Source: Triangularia verruculosa
Lineage: Eukaryota > Ascomycota > Sordariomycetes > Sordariales > Podosporaceae
Assembly: GCA_033296885.1 (NCBI GenBank)
Contig: MU864004.1
Coordinates: forward strand, 39,571 to 103,570
DNA: 64,000 nucleotides
Reading direction: 5' to 3'
Position numbers and translations under genes: made by a program. Under the pieces are notes generated by a model. The model saw nothing but the letters and a program-made list of their open reading frames with translations. It did no database searches and was not told where the DNA came from. Below are positions 23,217 through 35,192 of this stretch, in pieces (position 1 is the first letter of the stretch; each line of letters opens with the position of its first letter).

Positions 23217-24378
23217 GCAGTCAAGCCGGCGCTTGCCCGCCCTGCCCGAGGCCACTCCGAGGAAACCCCCCCTCCTCACGATAGCCTCCGGAGGGATCGG
23301 CGATCATCTCCATCGCATGAAACCATTTAACGCGAGTTTACAGGGATTTCTTTTTGTCTGTCACTTTTGCAAATCATCGTTCGATAATGCACGCCCCCAA
23401 CCAATACCCGCAGTCGGGGGGTCAGGACCAGATATGGTATTATTGCCCCGAGAAATATTTACTTTGTACGAAGTAACCCCCCATGCTCTGGTAGGTATAT
23501 GGGCCCCATCCGCTCCGGCATTTGACAGAAGAAGAAACAAAAACACACAAGACAGGACCCTGATGACTTCATCACTGCTGCTGCATTGGAAGAAATCTGA
23601 GATCGTGATCGGAGGCTTGGTTGGAACCACATACCGAGAGAGCCGACCATAATTCCCAAACGAGGAAGAAGAGGACGGGGAGCAAGAAGTCCGGGCGAAG
23701 GCCGAGGTTGAGTGAAAACGAGCCGGATGAATGTATCTCCAACCCTAACCCTATTCTCGAGCAGATCATCTCGGTTAGAATGGGAGACTTAGAACAACGA
23801 TGTCGTCAAAAAGTGGCGTCTTAGGGAAAAAGCTGGAGAATGAAAAGAATAGTTTTATGCTTATACTTTTCCTCTTGAAGAGTCCAAGTGCCATGATGCT
23901 GGTTACAATGGCAGCAAATAATTTTGGCTGAGTGGAAAGAACCTAGATACAGACCATCACAGGCCCTAACCCTAGCCACATTCCCAGCCACATCCAGAGG
24001 AACAAGCCACCCCCTTACGCCCCTGAGTAAGCCCTGGGTGCGTTGGAGCCGGAGCCGAATTCAGCGTTGTGTATAGGAAGTGCAGAGACAGACACACTTG
24101 TATCTGTGCTCCGAAGCTTTTAACATAGGTGATCAAAAAAGCGGTGGCCATACTCACTTTGTAATTCAGGAAAAGATCTTTCTAGAAAAGCTTATCACAT
24201 TGAGCTGCGGTGAATTGAACGCTCTAGAAGCGCTCTCTCGCGTCTGCCACACAAGTCTTCACAATCGGTTCTCTTAGATCAAGAACCGGCTCTCCATTTT
24301 TCTCTTGGATAGGCACATCATTACACCGCTCTTCCACTGGACATAATTTACATCTTTCATCCTGCACCTGATACGTAT
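23217..24378. other. Intergenic stretch with two telomere-like motifs
   Basis: There is no supported gene. CCCTAACCCTA occurs at about 23743-23753 and again at about 23964-23974, two units each of the fungal telomere repeat type. These are too short to call an interstitial telomere array. Confidence 0.4.
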
Positions 24379-24945
24379 CTAACAGTCCTCTTGGTCTGGT
24401 TTCCCGGGTTCACCACATCCACCACCTTTTTCCTTGACGATTACGCCCTCAGCCTCTACCGTTTTAGTGTTCTCACTATCCTTGACCACAACCTTCTCCG
24501 TTGGTGTCTCACCGTCATCTAGTACTAATGTCCCCGCGGACCCCCGCCGCTCACCAGTTCCGGCTATGTTCTCTTTCTTCTCCGCCGCCGGCTGCTGCTT
24601 GTCCTCCGAGTCACCATGATCTTTGCGAGCACATAAACTACCTCTGTGAAAGTTCCAACCGGGACTTGCGTCAGGGGTAGTAGTAGCTTTCCTCTCGGGG
24701 TATAATAGGCCCGCCTCTCCGCGCGAAGGAATGGAAGCTGATGATTTCGACGTCGAGTCGGCCGTCGGTGAGTTCTTCTTGCCATCGGGGGCAGACGAAT
24801 AGGTGGACGGAGAAGACGGAGAAGAGTCGGTCCATATGCCCGGCGGGAGCTTGCGGTCTTGTTTTTTGGGAGGGGAGTGGCTGTGGTAGTTGCAGAGCAT
24901 GGGACGGAAGAAGAGGGGGCTTTTGGGCGGCGGTGGCGGTGTCAT
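24379..24945 (-). CDS. Hypothetical low-complexity protein, 188 residues
   Basis: A single open frame from a true ATG at 24945 to the stop at 24379, with no intron needed. The protein opens with a proline run (TPPPPPKSP), then has Ser/Thr/Pro- and Lys/Glu-rich stretches and a C-terminal GGGCGEPGKPDQEDC. I see no signal peptide, membrane segment or known domain. Such composition suggests an intrinsically disordered protein. It could also be a chance frame, because low-complexity sequence favours long open frames. No close neighbour helps to assign a role. Confidence 0.4.
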   Translation of the reverse strand: MTPPPPPKSPLFFRPMLCNYHSHSPPKKQDRKLPPGIWTDSSPSSPSTYSSAPDGKKNSPTADSTSKSSASIPSRGEAGLLYPERKATTTPDASPGWNFHRGSLCARKDHGDSEDKQQPAAEKKENIAGTGERRGSAGTLVLDDGETPTEKVVVKDSENTKTVEAEGVIVKEKGGGCGEPGKPDQEDC

Positions 24946-25559
24946 GATGGTACCTTAGGTAGTGTGCTTACCTACTGGGGTTTGGTGTAAGTGAATTGGG
25001 AAGAAGGGTGTAATGCCGTCGTGGCTTCAGGGATGCTGACCGAGGTAGTTGGAGAGAGAGGGATGGACTTGGAGAGTACAATGGAGGGCCTTTTTTTGCA
25101 CCTGGTACCTACCTAGGTAAGGCAAGTAGGTAGGCAGGGGAGTGGAGTCAGGTAACTAGGTAGTGATGACTGGAATAGAGAGTTTGTAGGCGTGACGAGT
25201 ACCCGGTGAGTTACCTAGTCATTTGCGACCGCAGTTTTACACGATTAACGTGGGCAGCGAAAATGGTTGGAGTTGAGAGAGAATAACTGCATCCAAGTCT
25301 TTTCCTGTGTGCTTCACTCTCCCTCATGTGAGGAGTGAGATGGGTAAGGTAAGTTGGTTTAGTCTGTCTCCCGTCACAAGTTTTCCTTCTTCACTTTGAT
25401 GATGGTCTTGTGCTTAGGCTCCGTAACTCAAGTACCGAGGTACTTAGCTAGGTAGTTAGTTCATCGTGAGCCCTCCATCCTCGATCAATTTCTCTTGGGC
25501 TAACTTTCTGTACACTTGTTGTCTCGTTCCCTCCCATCTAGGTACTCATCCTTCTTGTC
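24946..25559. other. Intergenic region rich in TACCTAGGTA-like motifs
   Basis: Near-palindromic CTAGGTA/TACCTAG motifs recur at about 25104-25120, 25151-25163, 25211-25219 and 25430-25460. Their role is unknown; repeats of this type could be regulatory sites or a small dispersed repeat. Confidence 0.35.
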
Positions 25560-25892
25560 TTAGTTCCCACTTTCTTTCTTCTCCGTCCCTTTATTCTCGC
25601 CACCCCCTTTCCCCTCCTCTTTTCCAAACAACCAAGCCGCATGCTTTCCGATCTGCTCCTTCAGAGAAATGCGTCTGCACTCCCTTGCCAACTCAGCTGG
25701 CGCCCCAGTGCCGAGGTAAGCTGTCGAGTGTTGGTGACCGCAAGGCCAGTCAAAGAGTTGACCGTCGTCTTCTGGATGTTTGGAGGATGGCTCCTCCGGT
25801 CCGGCGGGGTTGTCTCTTTTTGTTTCTGGGGACTTTGAGGATGAGCTGAGTGCCTCGTTCTGGGATGTTGTTGGCTTGGCATTGTGAGACAT
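25560..25892 (-). CDS. Hypothetical protein, 110 residues
   Basis: Open frame from ATG at 25892. It begins MSHNAKPTTSQNE, with a polar Ser/Pro/Glu-rich first half and a more ordered second half containing FDWPCGHQHS and RISLKEQIGKHAAWLFG. The end is Lys/Glu/Gly-rich. The Trp-Pro-Cys-Gly-His core and aromatic second half look more protein-like than a random frame, but I do not recognise a family. An upstream extension in the same frame would need a non-ATG start. Confidence 0.45.
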   Translation of the reverse strand: MSHNAKPTTSQNEALSSSSKSPETKRDNPAGPEEPSSKHPEDDGQLFDWPCGHQHSTAYLGTGAPAELARECRRISLKEQIGKHAAWLFGKEEGKGGGENKGTEKKESGN

Positions 25893-27506
25893 GGTGACCC
25901 TGATATTTGAGTTGCGATGGGTTATGAAATGGGCGAGATGGTGGTGATTTGGGGTAGATGGTATGAGACGGAGAGAATAAGAAGTGGCAAGGTCCAAGAA
26001 AAAGGTCTTATGGGCTTGTGAAAGTGAAAGATGGGAAGGGGCTGGCGAGGTTGGGGCGTATGACTGGGCAGGGTCTTTGTTTGTTTACCTTGTGTTTGTC
26101 TTGGAGCTATGATTAGACGGGCAGACATGCTGCTAAACAAAGTACTTATGGGCAGTGCGAACAAGCCACTGTTTGATGCTGTCAGTAAGCAGGGCTGTTG
26201 AGTAGGTAACAAACAAATCCAAGACCTGACTCAATCACAACTATCGAGATCACGAAAGTGAATTTGAACACGCTGGCTTGGTGTGTCAATCTACCATCAG
26301 TCAAAATACCAAGGGCTTATCTAAGGTAGACTCATGCATATTACCTACTTACCACTATCCAGGAACAGTCGGTCATTCAGACGGACGCTCTGTCCCTTCA
26401 CCAACCTGACCCTCGCCTCTTTTCCCTCGAGTAGCTTGACTACCATCAACACCATCCACACCCTCGTTGCCCTCTCCCTTCTCCTTCAGCCTCGGATCCT
26501 CCAGATCTCGTCCTTGCTCTTCATGCATCTTCCTCAGCTAACAGCTGCCACAATCCCCAGGTATCGTTAATAACTGGTCGTCAGACTGTCCTGGACCAAG
26601 ACACTTGGTACCAAAGTTCTCGCACCGATTGATGCCGGAGATTTGGGTATGATCGCAGCCTGCCCATCTTGAGCCTGTGTTGTAGCACATTTTATAAATG
26701 CTTTCTTCTGAGGTATGCAGAGATGACTGCCCGTGCTTTGGCTCCTGACAACTTGCCTTGAGTGAGAGTTTTTCTTGAGTTCTTCCCTGAAAGACAACTC
26801 TTAAAAGGGCATGACGGTTGGATGTGATATTTATCTCTACCCGACTTAAACCACCTCAAAGGTCACATGAGGAATGAACACATAATTTACCTCAACTTAC
26901 CTAGGTACTACAGCTGAGGCTGTCACACTTCCTGTCACTGTTTACTCAGTCCCTGAGTCCAGCCTACTGCCATGTGGATATCCAGGGGAGAACAAAGCGC
27001 ATATCATTTGCCTGTCCTCACCTCGTCACCAAACATTGTTTGTTATCAACCCGTGAGAAGGACGTAGCCATATGATTCATTTTGTTTAACTCTTATACTA
27101 AAGCCATCAGAACCCCACACCTCCATGTCTCATCAATACCAGCCAGCCCGGCTGACAAGTAACCGCAACCCTCTATGTCTGGCTCACAGCCCCCTTGGCA
27201 GGCGTAGCCGCTGATAGACACAGCTAAAGTCGGTGGGTAGGCGAGGGAGAAGCAGTCAACAACACTTCCCAACTATCTACTATACATTATCTACAACAGC
27301 TAGTTGTGTCGTCCTTCCTAGCATCATAAAATCATGTCCTTATTTCTCTGACCAACCTTGTTAGCAACCATCATTTACCTGGGGCATGATTATTACTTAC
27401 TATATGCATGCATTCAGCTATGTGCCCTTACAATTGCCATCAATTCCGAATGAGAATGCAGCCGACATCAGAAGCCAGTAACCGATGCCAAAACAGCCTG
27501 GTGTGT
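25893..27506. other. Intergenic stretch without a recognised gene
   Basis: Short unconvincing frames only. One more TACCTAGGTA-like motif is present near 26897-26909. Confidence 0.45.
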
Positions 27507-27783
27507 TCATCTGAGCTTCCTCTTCTTCCTGTACGGGTCGTTTGACACGGCTTGAGGATTTGGGTCAAGAGGTCGAAGTTTGCTTAGCAACAGACTCATG
27601 TCAGTCCTTGTCACGCGAGACCATACATAAAGTGACATACCAGTCGTTGCATATGTCCTGGACGTAGACATCCTGGTGGTTTCCATTCGCTCCAAAACAG
27701 CCCTTGCCAAAGCTGGGACAGTTGTCGAACTTGGCAAAAGCGCGGTGGCCACAGATGAAGACCCAATCCGACTGTAAACACAT
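27507..27783 (-). CDS. Small Cys/His protein with a CGH motif, 72 residues
   Basis: Two exons, 27783-27641 and 27582-27507, joined by a 58-nt intron (GTATGT donor, CTGAC branch, AAG acceptor). Splicing completes Cys48 of CNDC and leads into a basic tail ending RKKRKLR. The ATG at 27783 gives MCLQSDWVFICGHRAF, followed by KFDNCPSFGKGCFGANGNH and VQDICNDC. The Cys and His at 2, 11, 13, 22, 29, 36, 45 and 48 look like a small metal-binding or disulphide-stabilised fold. Ascomycetes have many short proteins starting MC and carrying a Y/F-x-CGH motif; membership is inference. The basic C-terminus could be a nuclear signal. No function is assigned. Confidence 0.7.
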
Positions 27784-30700
27784 TTTACTTGTTTCTGAGC
27801 TTGGCTGTCTCGAAGGGTTCGTGATGTGCGTTGATATCCTTTAGTTGAATGTGATCGGATAGAGGAATGGACGTGGTAAGTATCCGGACAGCCACGCGGT
27901 TCGAGATTAACCACTGTATGCTTTTGTACTTGTCGAGTCTAGACCAGCTTCAAAGTCGGCAGCAGGTTTTTATAAGGTTAGGTGTGAGTAGTATTGGTGG
28001 TATTCTTCAGGGGCAACGCAAGAAGGGGCTGTCTAATAACAGCAATGCTCTTCAGCGGCCGGAAAACCCGTCTCTCACGGGGCCAGGACGGCTAGCATCG
28101 TCTCGTGACAAGAGAGTCTGGAACCCAAGTGCGAGATGGAGTCAGTAGCACTGTCTTAATGTGAATATTGGCAGGTGTCAGGGTACAGAGACAGAGCTGA
28201 TATCGACGAGAAAAACACCAGAGAAGGGGAGGGAGACCCCAGGACATTAATAACAGAGACATGGTGGCAGGATTGTGTTACCAGGGCTTCTGCGTGATAC
28301 GTCTGCCCCTTCGAGGTATCCCCCTGGCGCACACTCAGTCGGAGTTGCACACCCCCGCCGGGCCAACTCAAGTCCTGGTGCCATGCAACGACATACAAGA
28401 CAAGTTACAAGGCTGCTTGACAGCTAGTGATTTGACAATATGCAGGGTCTCTCTTGTGACACGGAGGAAAAGAAAAGTGATGCCTCACATTTGATGAATC
28501 TTTTGACAATGTTTGTATCCCTTGTTGTGTCTGTCGGCCGAAGGAAAGAAGAGTATACATGTATGCCGGTCACCAACTTCGTGGTTGAACAGGCTTGGGC
28601 AGGGTGTAGAGGGAGGAAACATTCTTAGCTGCATCACAATTAGTTTCTGCAATACTGGTCCAATCAATTACAGCAAAGATGTAGGAAGAAGTAGGCAAGG
28701 AAGCTGAGAGCATCACAATAGAAGAGTCCAGACCGCTCGCCTCAAGTTCCCTGGGTGGCCTCCGGATTGACGTAACCCAGTCGTGATGTCTTTGTTCGGT
28801 GCAGCTGACCGAGGCTCGCTGCGGGGAACCTCGAAATCTTGGAGCAAGCAATGTTTTCAACAAGCCACCAGTACATGCTTGATGTAAGGAGCTAAGAAGA
28901 GCATTGGTTATGGCGTCAATGCCGAAAATGCAAACATCCGTCCGGGGCACTTGCTCTCAGAGCTCCACGTCGAATCATGAAATTGGAGAAACGGTGAATG
29001 GAGCCTGTCTGTCTGCAGTGCTCCTTTCTCTTGGCTCACCGCTGCCTGCATCTATGATGAAATGACCAACCAAGGAGGAAGGAGCTAACGATATCTAGAA
29101 GGCAGACGCGACCCAGTCCGCGACCCATCAACCCTAAGGCACACCAAGAGCTCTCGACGCGAGACATCGTATGTTGACTTATCTCAGCAAGCCATCCGCG
29201 TCCTTCCCATCCCTCCCTCCCGTCCCGTCTCACCTCACTCCAGCCCAGCGCCTCGGGTACCTTTGCCAAATTGATGGATTGAACACCCAGGAACAGAAAT
29301 TCCTCGCCTCCCGCTTCCCGTTTCCCGGAACCAGACCCTTGGTTTACGTAACCATCAGCCTGGGACACGGTGAATATCAAGGATTGAACAAAGAAAGTCG
29401 AGGCCACAACAGAGCCACATCAAGATATTTGTGACCAGACTTCCTGCTCTACAACCCTTTCAATCTCCGGATTCGATTCTCACACACACTCAGATTCCCA
29501 TTCAAACAACAAGCATCAGCAGACCACGAAGTCCGTTGAGACTGAACATGCGAAACCAGCAGCCCATCTTCTCGGAGCCATCAAAGCTGACAAATCCTCA
29601 GACCAAGGCTCACATAGGTCGCCTCTCGCCTCTCCATATTGCGTGCTCGGCCCCCTGCTTAAGGATCATGTGTCAACCGTCTACCTTGAAGGACCACACA
29701 GCGGGTTGCAGCCACGGTGGTGCTGAAAGTCTAGACAAGAGGGAGGGAATGTGCTGTCTTGGACCCTGTCATACCTTGCCTACTCACCTAGCTTGCCCAT
29801 CCAGCAACTATCGTATTTTCCCTTTGGGGAGCCGGAGACAACATGCAGGTTTCAGCCAAATACCGTCTTTTGTCCCCTCTAGTTACACTGACTGACCGGC
29901 GAATAAAGTGATTGTCTGTGTCTGGTGCCACTGACTTGCCGATCCACCATACTTTATCCCGTTGCCTGTCCGTGGTGTTGGGTCAAGGGAAGATTAAGAC
30001 TGTGTGTCTGTAACGGAAGATATTGTCCTGCGACCTTCGAGCTGTCGTGCAACAGCGCACTGATGCTGCAGGTAGCCTCAATGCCTTTCAGCCGTATACC
30101 AGCACATAGGAACTAGTTCGCGTGTCTAGCCGCTGCCGCTCATGTCTGCTGCCGCGTTTAGGCAGTCACCCTTGACCAGGACATGCTTGGATCATTCGGG
30201 GACCAGCAATATCTCTCTGTCACTGGCGCAGCTTTCCTTGAGCCAGATGGTTCGTCCAGACCCTTCAGTGTTTCGCCCCATATGAAAAGATCCCTGAAAC
30301 TCACGCCAGATCACAAAACCCCTATTCCAAAGTTAAACAGCTTTACCACTACCAGACGGGACATTCCTGTCCCTCGGTCATATCAACGGCCGCAGGCTTG
30401 GAGGCTGACATGTTACGTACCAGCTGCTGTGTCACCCGGACTTAAGCATAAACCACTTGATATTTGTCCGCTGCATTCTAGATCATGTACTGTCTGTCGT
30501 CGTGGAATTCCATGTAACGAAAATTGACATATCGGCAAAGGGTGAGGGCTCTCTCTCTCCACTCATCGCATATGTTCGGGAGTTGTAGGGACCAGGCGTG
30601 TTGTGAGCCGAAACTATGTGTGCTACTCGGAAGTGCAAGCGTGACTCGATCATCTCCATCGTAGGAGAGAGCAAGGCCGAAGGAAGGAATCGTATTGTTC

Positions 30701-31659
30701 ATGCATGCTCCAGGCCTGATTCCGGTAAGAGGTTGCATATCCTCGCCGGGAGGAGGATGATCTCCCATCTTAATGAGGGCTGTTAGAGGCAGCCGCACTA
30801 ACAGCCTGAAACGTTTAGTATGGCCTTATAGTTGGGACTTGCAGCTCTTGTGTGGTGGGACAGTCACGGAAGGGCGGGATTAATTACTTTGCTGGGACGA
30901 CACTGAACGAAGGTAGCAAGCCTTTAGGGACAGCAAAATATCAATGGCTCAATCCTTTATGAACCCTATATAGCTATTTCTTTTGAGTTTACTGTCAGCA
31001 GCTCTCTAGTCCAAGACCTTGGTCCCGAAATCCCTTCACCAGTACCCACCGTCTTACCATTCTCTTCTGTAACTAATGTGGTTAAAAGGAAGCAAGACGT
31101 AAAACTGAACTATCATCTTTTCGACTCATCCCTGATCCTATGATAAAGCGCTACCCGACTGTCAGATTACTGCATTGACCCATCACAAGTTTTGTCCCTT
31201 TGCGACGGTCCTCGACAGCAGCCATCATCGTAGCACAACATAAGCCCTGTTTCCCAAGCAGGCCTGGGAAGTAACTTGAGATTCTGTTGGTCAGTCAGCG
31301 TCTCAGTCGACGAGAAACCAGAGACATCAACCGGATACGTTATCCGGGCAGCATTCCTCTATCGCTCCAGAAAGGGTAAAAGCCTCCGACCTCCCAAGAT
31401 AGACGTTTGGCGTATTATCAAGGCATGTGGTCCAAGCTGTTTGTGATGGCGTCTTTCGAAAGATGTATGCCTGCTGGCAGCTGGAGGTATACTGTTCATC
31501 CTTTAACTAGAGTTGAATTTCTCTTGCCTTTTGATCTTCCTGATTTCTACAAAATCTATGATACAAATATGTACTGTTCCTTTTTGTCACCATGTAGTGG
31601 GGTATCTTGCGCCGTTCATAGTCTTACATCTTTATCCACGACATTTTGCCATCTTCTTT
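27784..31659. other. Gene-poor interval
   Basis: Nearly 3.9 kb without a convincing exon, RNA gene or repeat. Frames longer than 100 codons here lack ATG starts or any recognisable motif. Confidence 0.45.
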
Positions 31660-33217
31660 TTATGCCTTGGTAGCAGCATTCTTGGCCACTTCCTGGATCT
31701 TCTGGCTCAGCGCCTGTGTCTTCAAAGGCTGAGCACCGTTCTTCAGGTGCCGCTGGACGAGCGCAACGGTATTCTTGGGAATTCTGAGCCGCTGACCCAG
31801 TACCAGAGCCCCGGACAAAAGTGCAAGAGCGCCAGCTTGGTGGGTGACTGCTAGATGCATGGGAACCATGTAGATAAGAGTGGTAATGCCGAGAGCGACC
31901 TGCAAAGAGACCAAGTGAACAAGCCCCATGACGCCCTTCCTGACGTTGGGGGGCATGGCAGCCTTGATGCGGCCCGTGCGGGAGTAGGCGAAGAGAGCGA
32001 GGACGGAGGTGAAGGTGGTCATGGCAAGGATTCGGTGGTCGAGCTGGACGAAAGAAGGGTTCTCGAGCATGTTACGCCACCAGAGGTCGGACCCGTCCTC
32101 CTTGCGCGAGTAGAACTTGTCGAGAAGCTCGGATTTGGGGGGCATGTAACCGGTGCCCATTTTAGGGAACTCGTTGTAGATCAAACCAGCATCGAGGCCA
32201 GCGACGAGGGCGCCGGAGAGGACCGTGGTGAAGATGAGAGCGGTGAGACCAAGGACGGACCGTCTGAGGATGTTGAGGGCTGGGCTCTTCAAGGCGGCGA
32301 AGTGCTTGGCGGCAGCTTTAGGGTCGCGGAGAGCACGGTGGGCGCGGAAGACGCTAAGACCGGCGAGAAGCATCCAAGAATAGCAGGCGAAGGCAGCAGC
32401 AAGATGTGTAGCAAGGCGGTACTGGCTTACACGAGGGTGGGAGCCAGGAGCAAAGAGATCATCCTTTAAACCAGACTTGACCATCCACCAGCCAATAAAA
32501 CCTTGAAATCCGATAAGACCCGAGATACCGACAAGCGTGGCAGCCATCCGTGGGGTGACCTTGCGACGAGCAATGAAGTAGATGGTCGGGATCACGAAAG
32601 AGAGACCAATAAATCGACCCCACTGGCGGTGTGCCCATTCCATGAAGTAGATCTTCTTGAACTCGTCGAGGTCCATGTGAGGATTGATCATCTTGTATTC
32701 CGGGGAGGCGCGATACTTTTCGAATTCAGAGTCCCAGTCCTCTTGGGACATGGGCGGCAGTGAGCCTGTGACAGGTCTCCATTCCGTGATACTCAGACTG
32801 CAGCAGAGATTCATGTCAGCCTGGTGTTCTTTTACATAGCCAAGTCCACAGCCAGCACACATACCCAGATTCGGTCAACCGTGTAAGACCACCAAAGACG
32901 ACGATCCCAAAGACACTAGCGGCGCTACCAAGAAGCCAGTACCCGACAGATTTGGCGTTGGTTTCAGGAAACGAGGATTTCTTTTCAGACTTGTGTTCCG
33001 AGGTAGTTTCGTTCTGGATGTTCTTGCTGAGGGAGGCCATGGGGGACTTGGTTTCGGTGGCATAGCTTCGGATCGCCGGAACTCTGGCCGCAACAAGCTG
33101 GAGAATGTGGGATGGAGGGGCTGCTGATGTTTGTTGGCGCAGGCATTGGCCGCAAGCGAAGGATGACCTCGAAAGCTGCGCAGCTGCTCTACGCAGCCCG
33201 AGCTGAAAGAGGGACAT
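31660..33217 (-). CDS. cox15: COX15, mitochondrial haem A synthase
   Basis: Inner-membrane haem A synthase that oxidises the C8 methyl of haem O for cytochrome c oxidase assembly. Exons are 33217-32865 and 32797-31660, with a 67-nt intron falling in a Gly codon and restoring TRLTESGLSITEWRPV. The product is 496 residues, normal for fungal COX15. The N-terminus is a basic, Ser/Ala-rich mitochondrial presequence, with a first membrane segment around VGYWLLGSAASVFGIVVFGG. The family's haem-ligand histidines are visible in EWAHRQWGRF, ATHLAAAF, QLDHRILAM and AVTHQAGALALL. The other membrane segments are intact. It lies downstream of, and in the same direction as, the CDF transporter gene, with 414 bp between them; there is no sign of co-transcription. 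Confidence 0.95.
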
Positions 33218-33631
33218 GGCTATGCCTTATCGCCGGCAATGGCGGAGCTGATCTGGAGTTGTTCTTTGCTTTGCTGAAGCTGACCCGAGATGGAAATTGG
33301 AATCACGATTCTCTCAGTTGGCTTGATAATCAGCCCACCGTTGAAAAGCACCAACCTTCCGCTGGTCTGTGCTTCAAGCACACCAGCACCAGCTCCACGG
33401 CTTGGCAGATTTGGCGTGGACATCCCCGAAACCTGACCATCCTTAACATTATCGAAAAGAAAATATCTCTCGTTGCGTCTAGAGAGACTGGGCACACCGT
33501 CTATATCATTTATCATCTGCCATCACCATAATGTGCCAGTCAGACAGCCACCCGACCTGAACGCCAGCTTAAATGCAATCCCATCGCACCTGTCATTTGT
33601 ATCCTACCGACAGCCAACACGCCTATGAGTT
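33218..33631. promoter_or_regulatory. Promoter interval of COX15 and 3' end of the CDF gene
   Basis: A 414-bp spacer holding both the COX15 upstream region and the CDF 3' UTR. No specific motif is claimed. Confidence 0.3.
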
Positions 33632-35192
33632 TCATTGGGTGGCAGTGGTCTCGATCGATGAGTCTTCAGAAGCGGCCATCTTGGGTTTCCTGAACAGGAT
33701 GATGTCCTTCAGGCTTCTCCTGGCGTTGCTCTTGGGTGCGAACAGAGGCTTGTGTTCCTCGTTGACGTTGTGGTGGTGATCATAGTCGACATGTACAAAC
33801 GCTCGCTCGACATCAGCCAAGCCCTCGAGCTTTCGCTGCAGCTCCTGGCCCACATCATGCGTCACTCTCAGGGGCAAGCTCTCATCCATGACAATATCCA
33901 TCTCGACAAAGTACTTGTGCCCGGCATGGTATGCCCGGCATGTGTCGACCTTGAGAATGCGGTCATCGTGTGTAACGCCGATGTAGATGAGCTTGGAGAT
34001 GAACTCCTTGGGCGCCGACTTGCCCACAAGCAGCCAGATATGCTCAAAGGCATTGGAAACCCACGAAAACAGGATGATGAGGGCAACGAGAATAGCGCCA
34101 ATAGGGTCAAGATACCACGCAATCTTCTCACCAACAACCGCCATGATCAAACCGAAGCTGTTGATGGCAATGTCGTTACGGTGGTCGATGTAGAAGATGT
34201 AGACCGTCGGGAATCTGCGGTACATCAAGCAATACACCATCATGCTGCCCTTGGCCAAGACTGGGAATGTCGGTCAGCATCTGTTCGCACACGGTTTATG
34301 GTGGTATACGAACTGGCAACACCAATGAAGACAAGTGGAATGATGTGCAGCTCCTCAGATTCGGTGGACGCTCCAGCCCCCAGTGTCCGGCCGGACTCGA
34401 TCAACAGTTGGATAGCAACTGTGGTCATCAAGGCACAAAAAAGGATAATGGCCATGGCTTCGATTCTTGTACGCCCCTACTTGGCATCAGCTCCGATACT
34501 CTGAAGCGCAAACCAGCACGTCGACTTACTACAGGGTACTTGTACACACTTGGCCTCGCAGCAAGCCATGACGCTATCAACATCACGAACGACGAGACCA
34601 AGTCCATGAAGGCGTCGGCAGTAGTCGCAAACAGCGCCAAGGATCCAGTCGAGATGGCAGCATACAGCTGAATGACAAACAAGCAAAAGTTGATGATGAA
34701 GGAACCCCTGATGGCGAACTTGATCTTGGGCGCATATTTCGCATCCTTCTCGAGGGCATTCCGTTCCTCGTCGTCGGCACCAAGGAAGTCGTCGATAAGA
34801 GCATTCTGCTGGGCATAGTATTTCTTGAGCCTCCGTTTGTTGCCTTTGGGGTGCTCAATCTGCATCTGTTTCTGGCTGATATTATCACGCCTGTGCCGAG
34901 CGATATCCAGTGGGTCTACCAGTGACGTTGTGGTGGCTTGTCTTGCTGGAGCAGCCGAGATGGCGACTTCTTTCTCGACTGCTGAGCTGGCCAGATCTAC
35001 GCTGGGCTGGGCTTCAGACCGTATCTCGGGAGTAGCAGAAGCTGTGGCATTTTCAGGGGGGTTGGCTCCTGTTGTGGTCTGTCAGTCGCCAAGCTTCAAG
35101 ATGGCCAAGACCACGACCACGGGAATAGGTCGACTTCGGGTAGTGTACATACCCGCTGGGCGGTTATCGTCTGAAGAGCTCTGGGCTGCCAT
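33632..35192 (-). CDS. Cation diffusion facilitator, Mn-CDF type
   Basis: Proton/metal antiporter exporting divalent metal from cytosol into an organelle or out of the cell. Exons are 35192-35153, 35068-34530, 34476-34314 and 34260-33632, giving 456 residues; all three splice joins keep the frame. A disordered N-terminus precedes KKYYAQQNALIDDFL, the YYxxQ-type motif of the Mn-CDF group. Membrane segment 2 has DAFMD (DxxxD) and segment 5 has HRNDIAINSFG, followed by WYLDPIGAI, also typical of that group. The second site reads DxxxN instead of the usual DxxxD of segment 5, so the metal preference is uncertain; manganese is most likely. The C-terminal cytosolic domain has DTCRAYHAGHKYFVEMDIV and HVDYDHHH. 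Confidence 0.88.

Noticed and set aside
31855..32469. 204-codon frame on the strand opposite COX15
   Set aside because: Antisense shadow of a well-supported gene.
33752..34504. 250-codon frame opposite the CDF gene
   Set aside because: Antisense shadow; it also runs through two CDF introns without its own splice logic.
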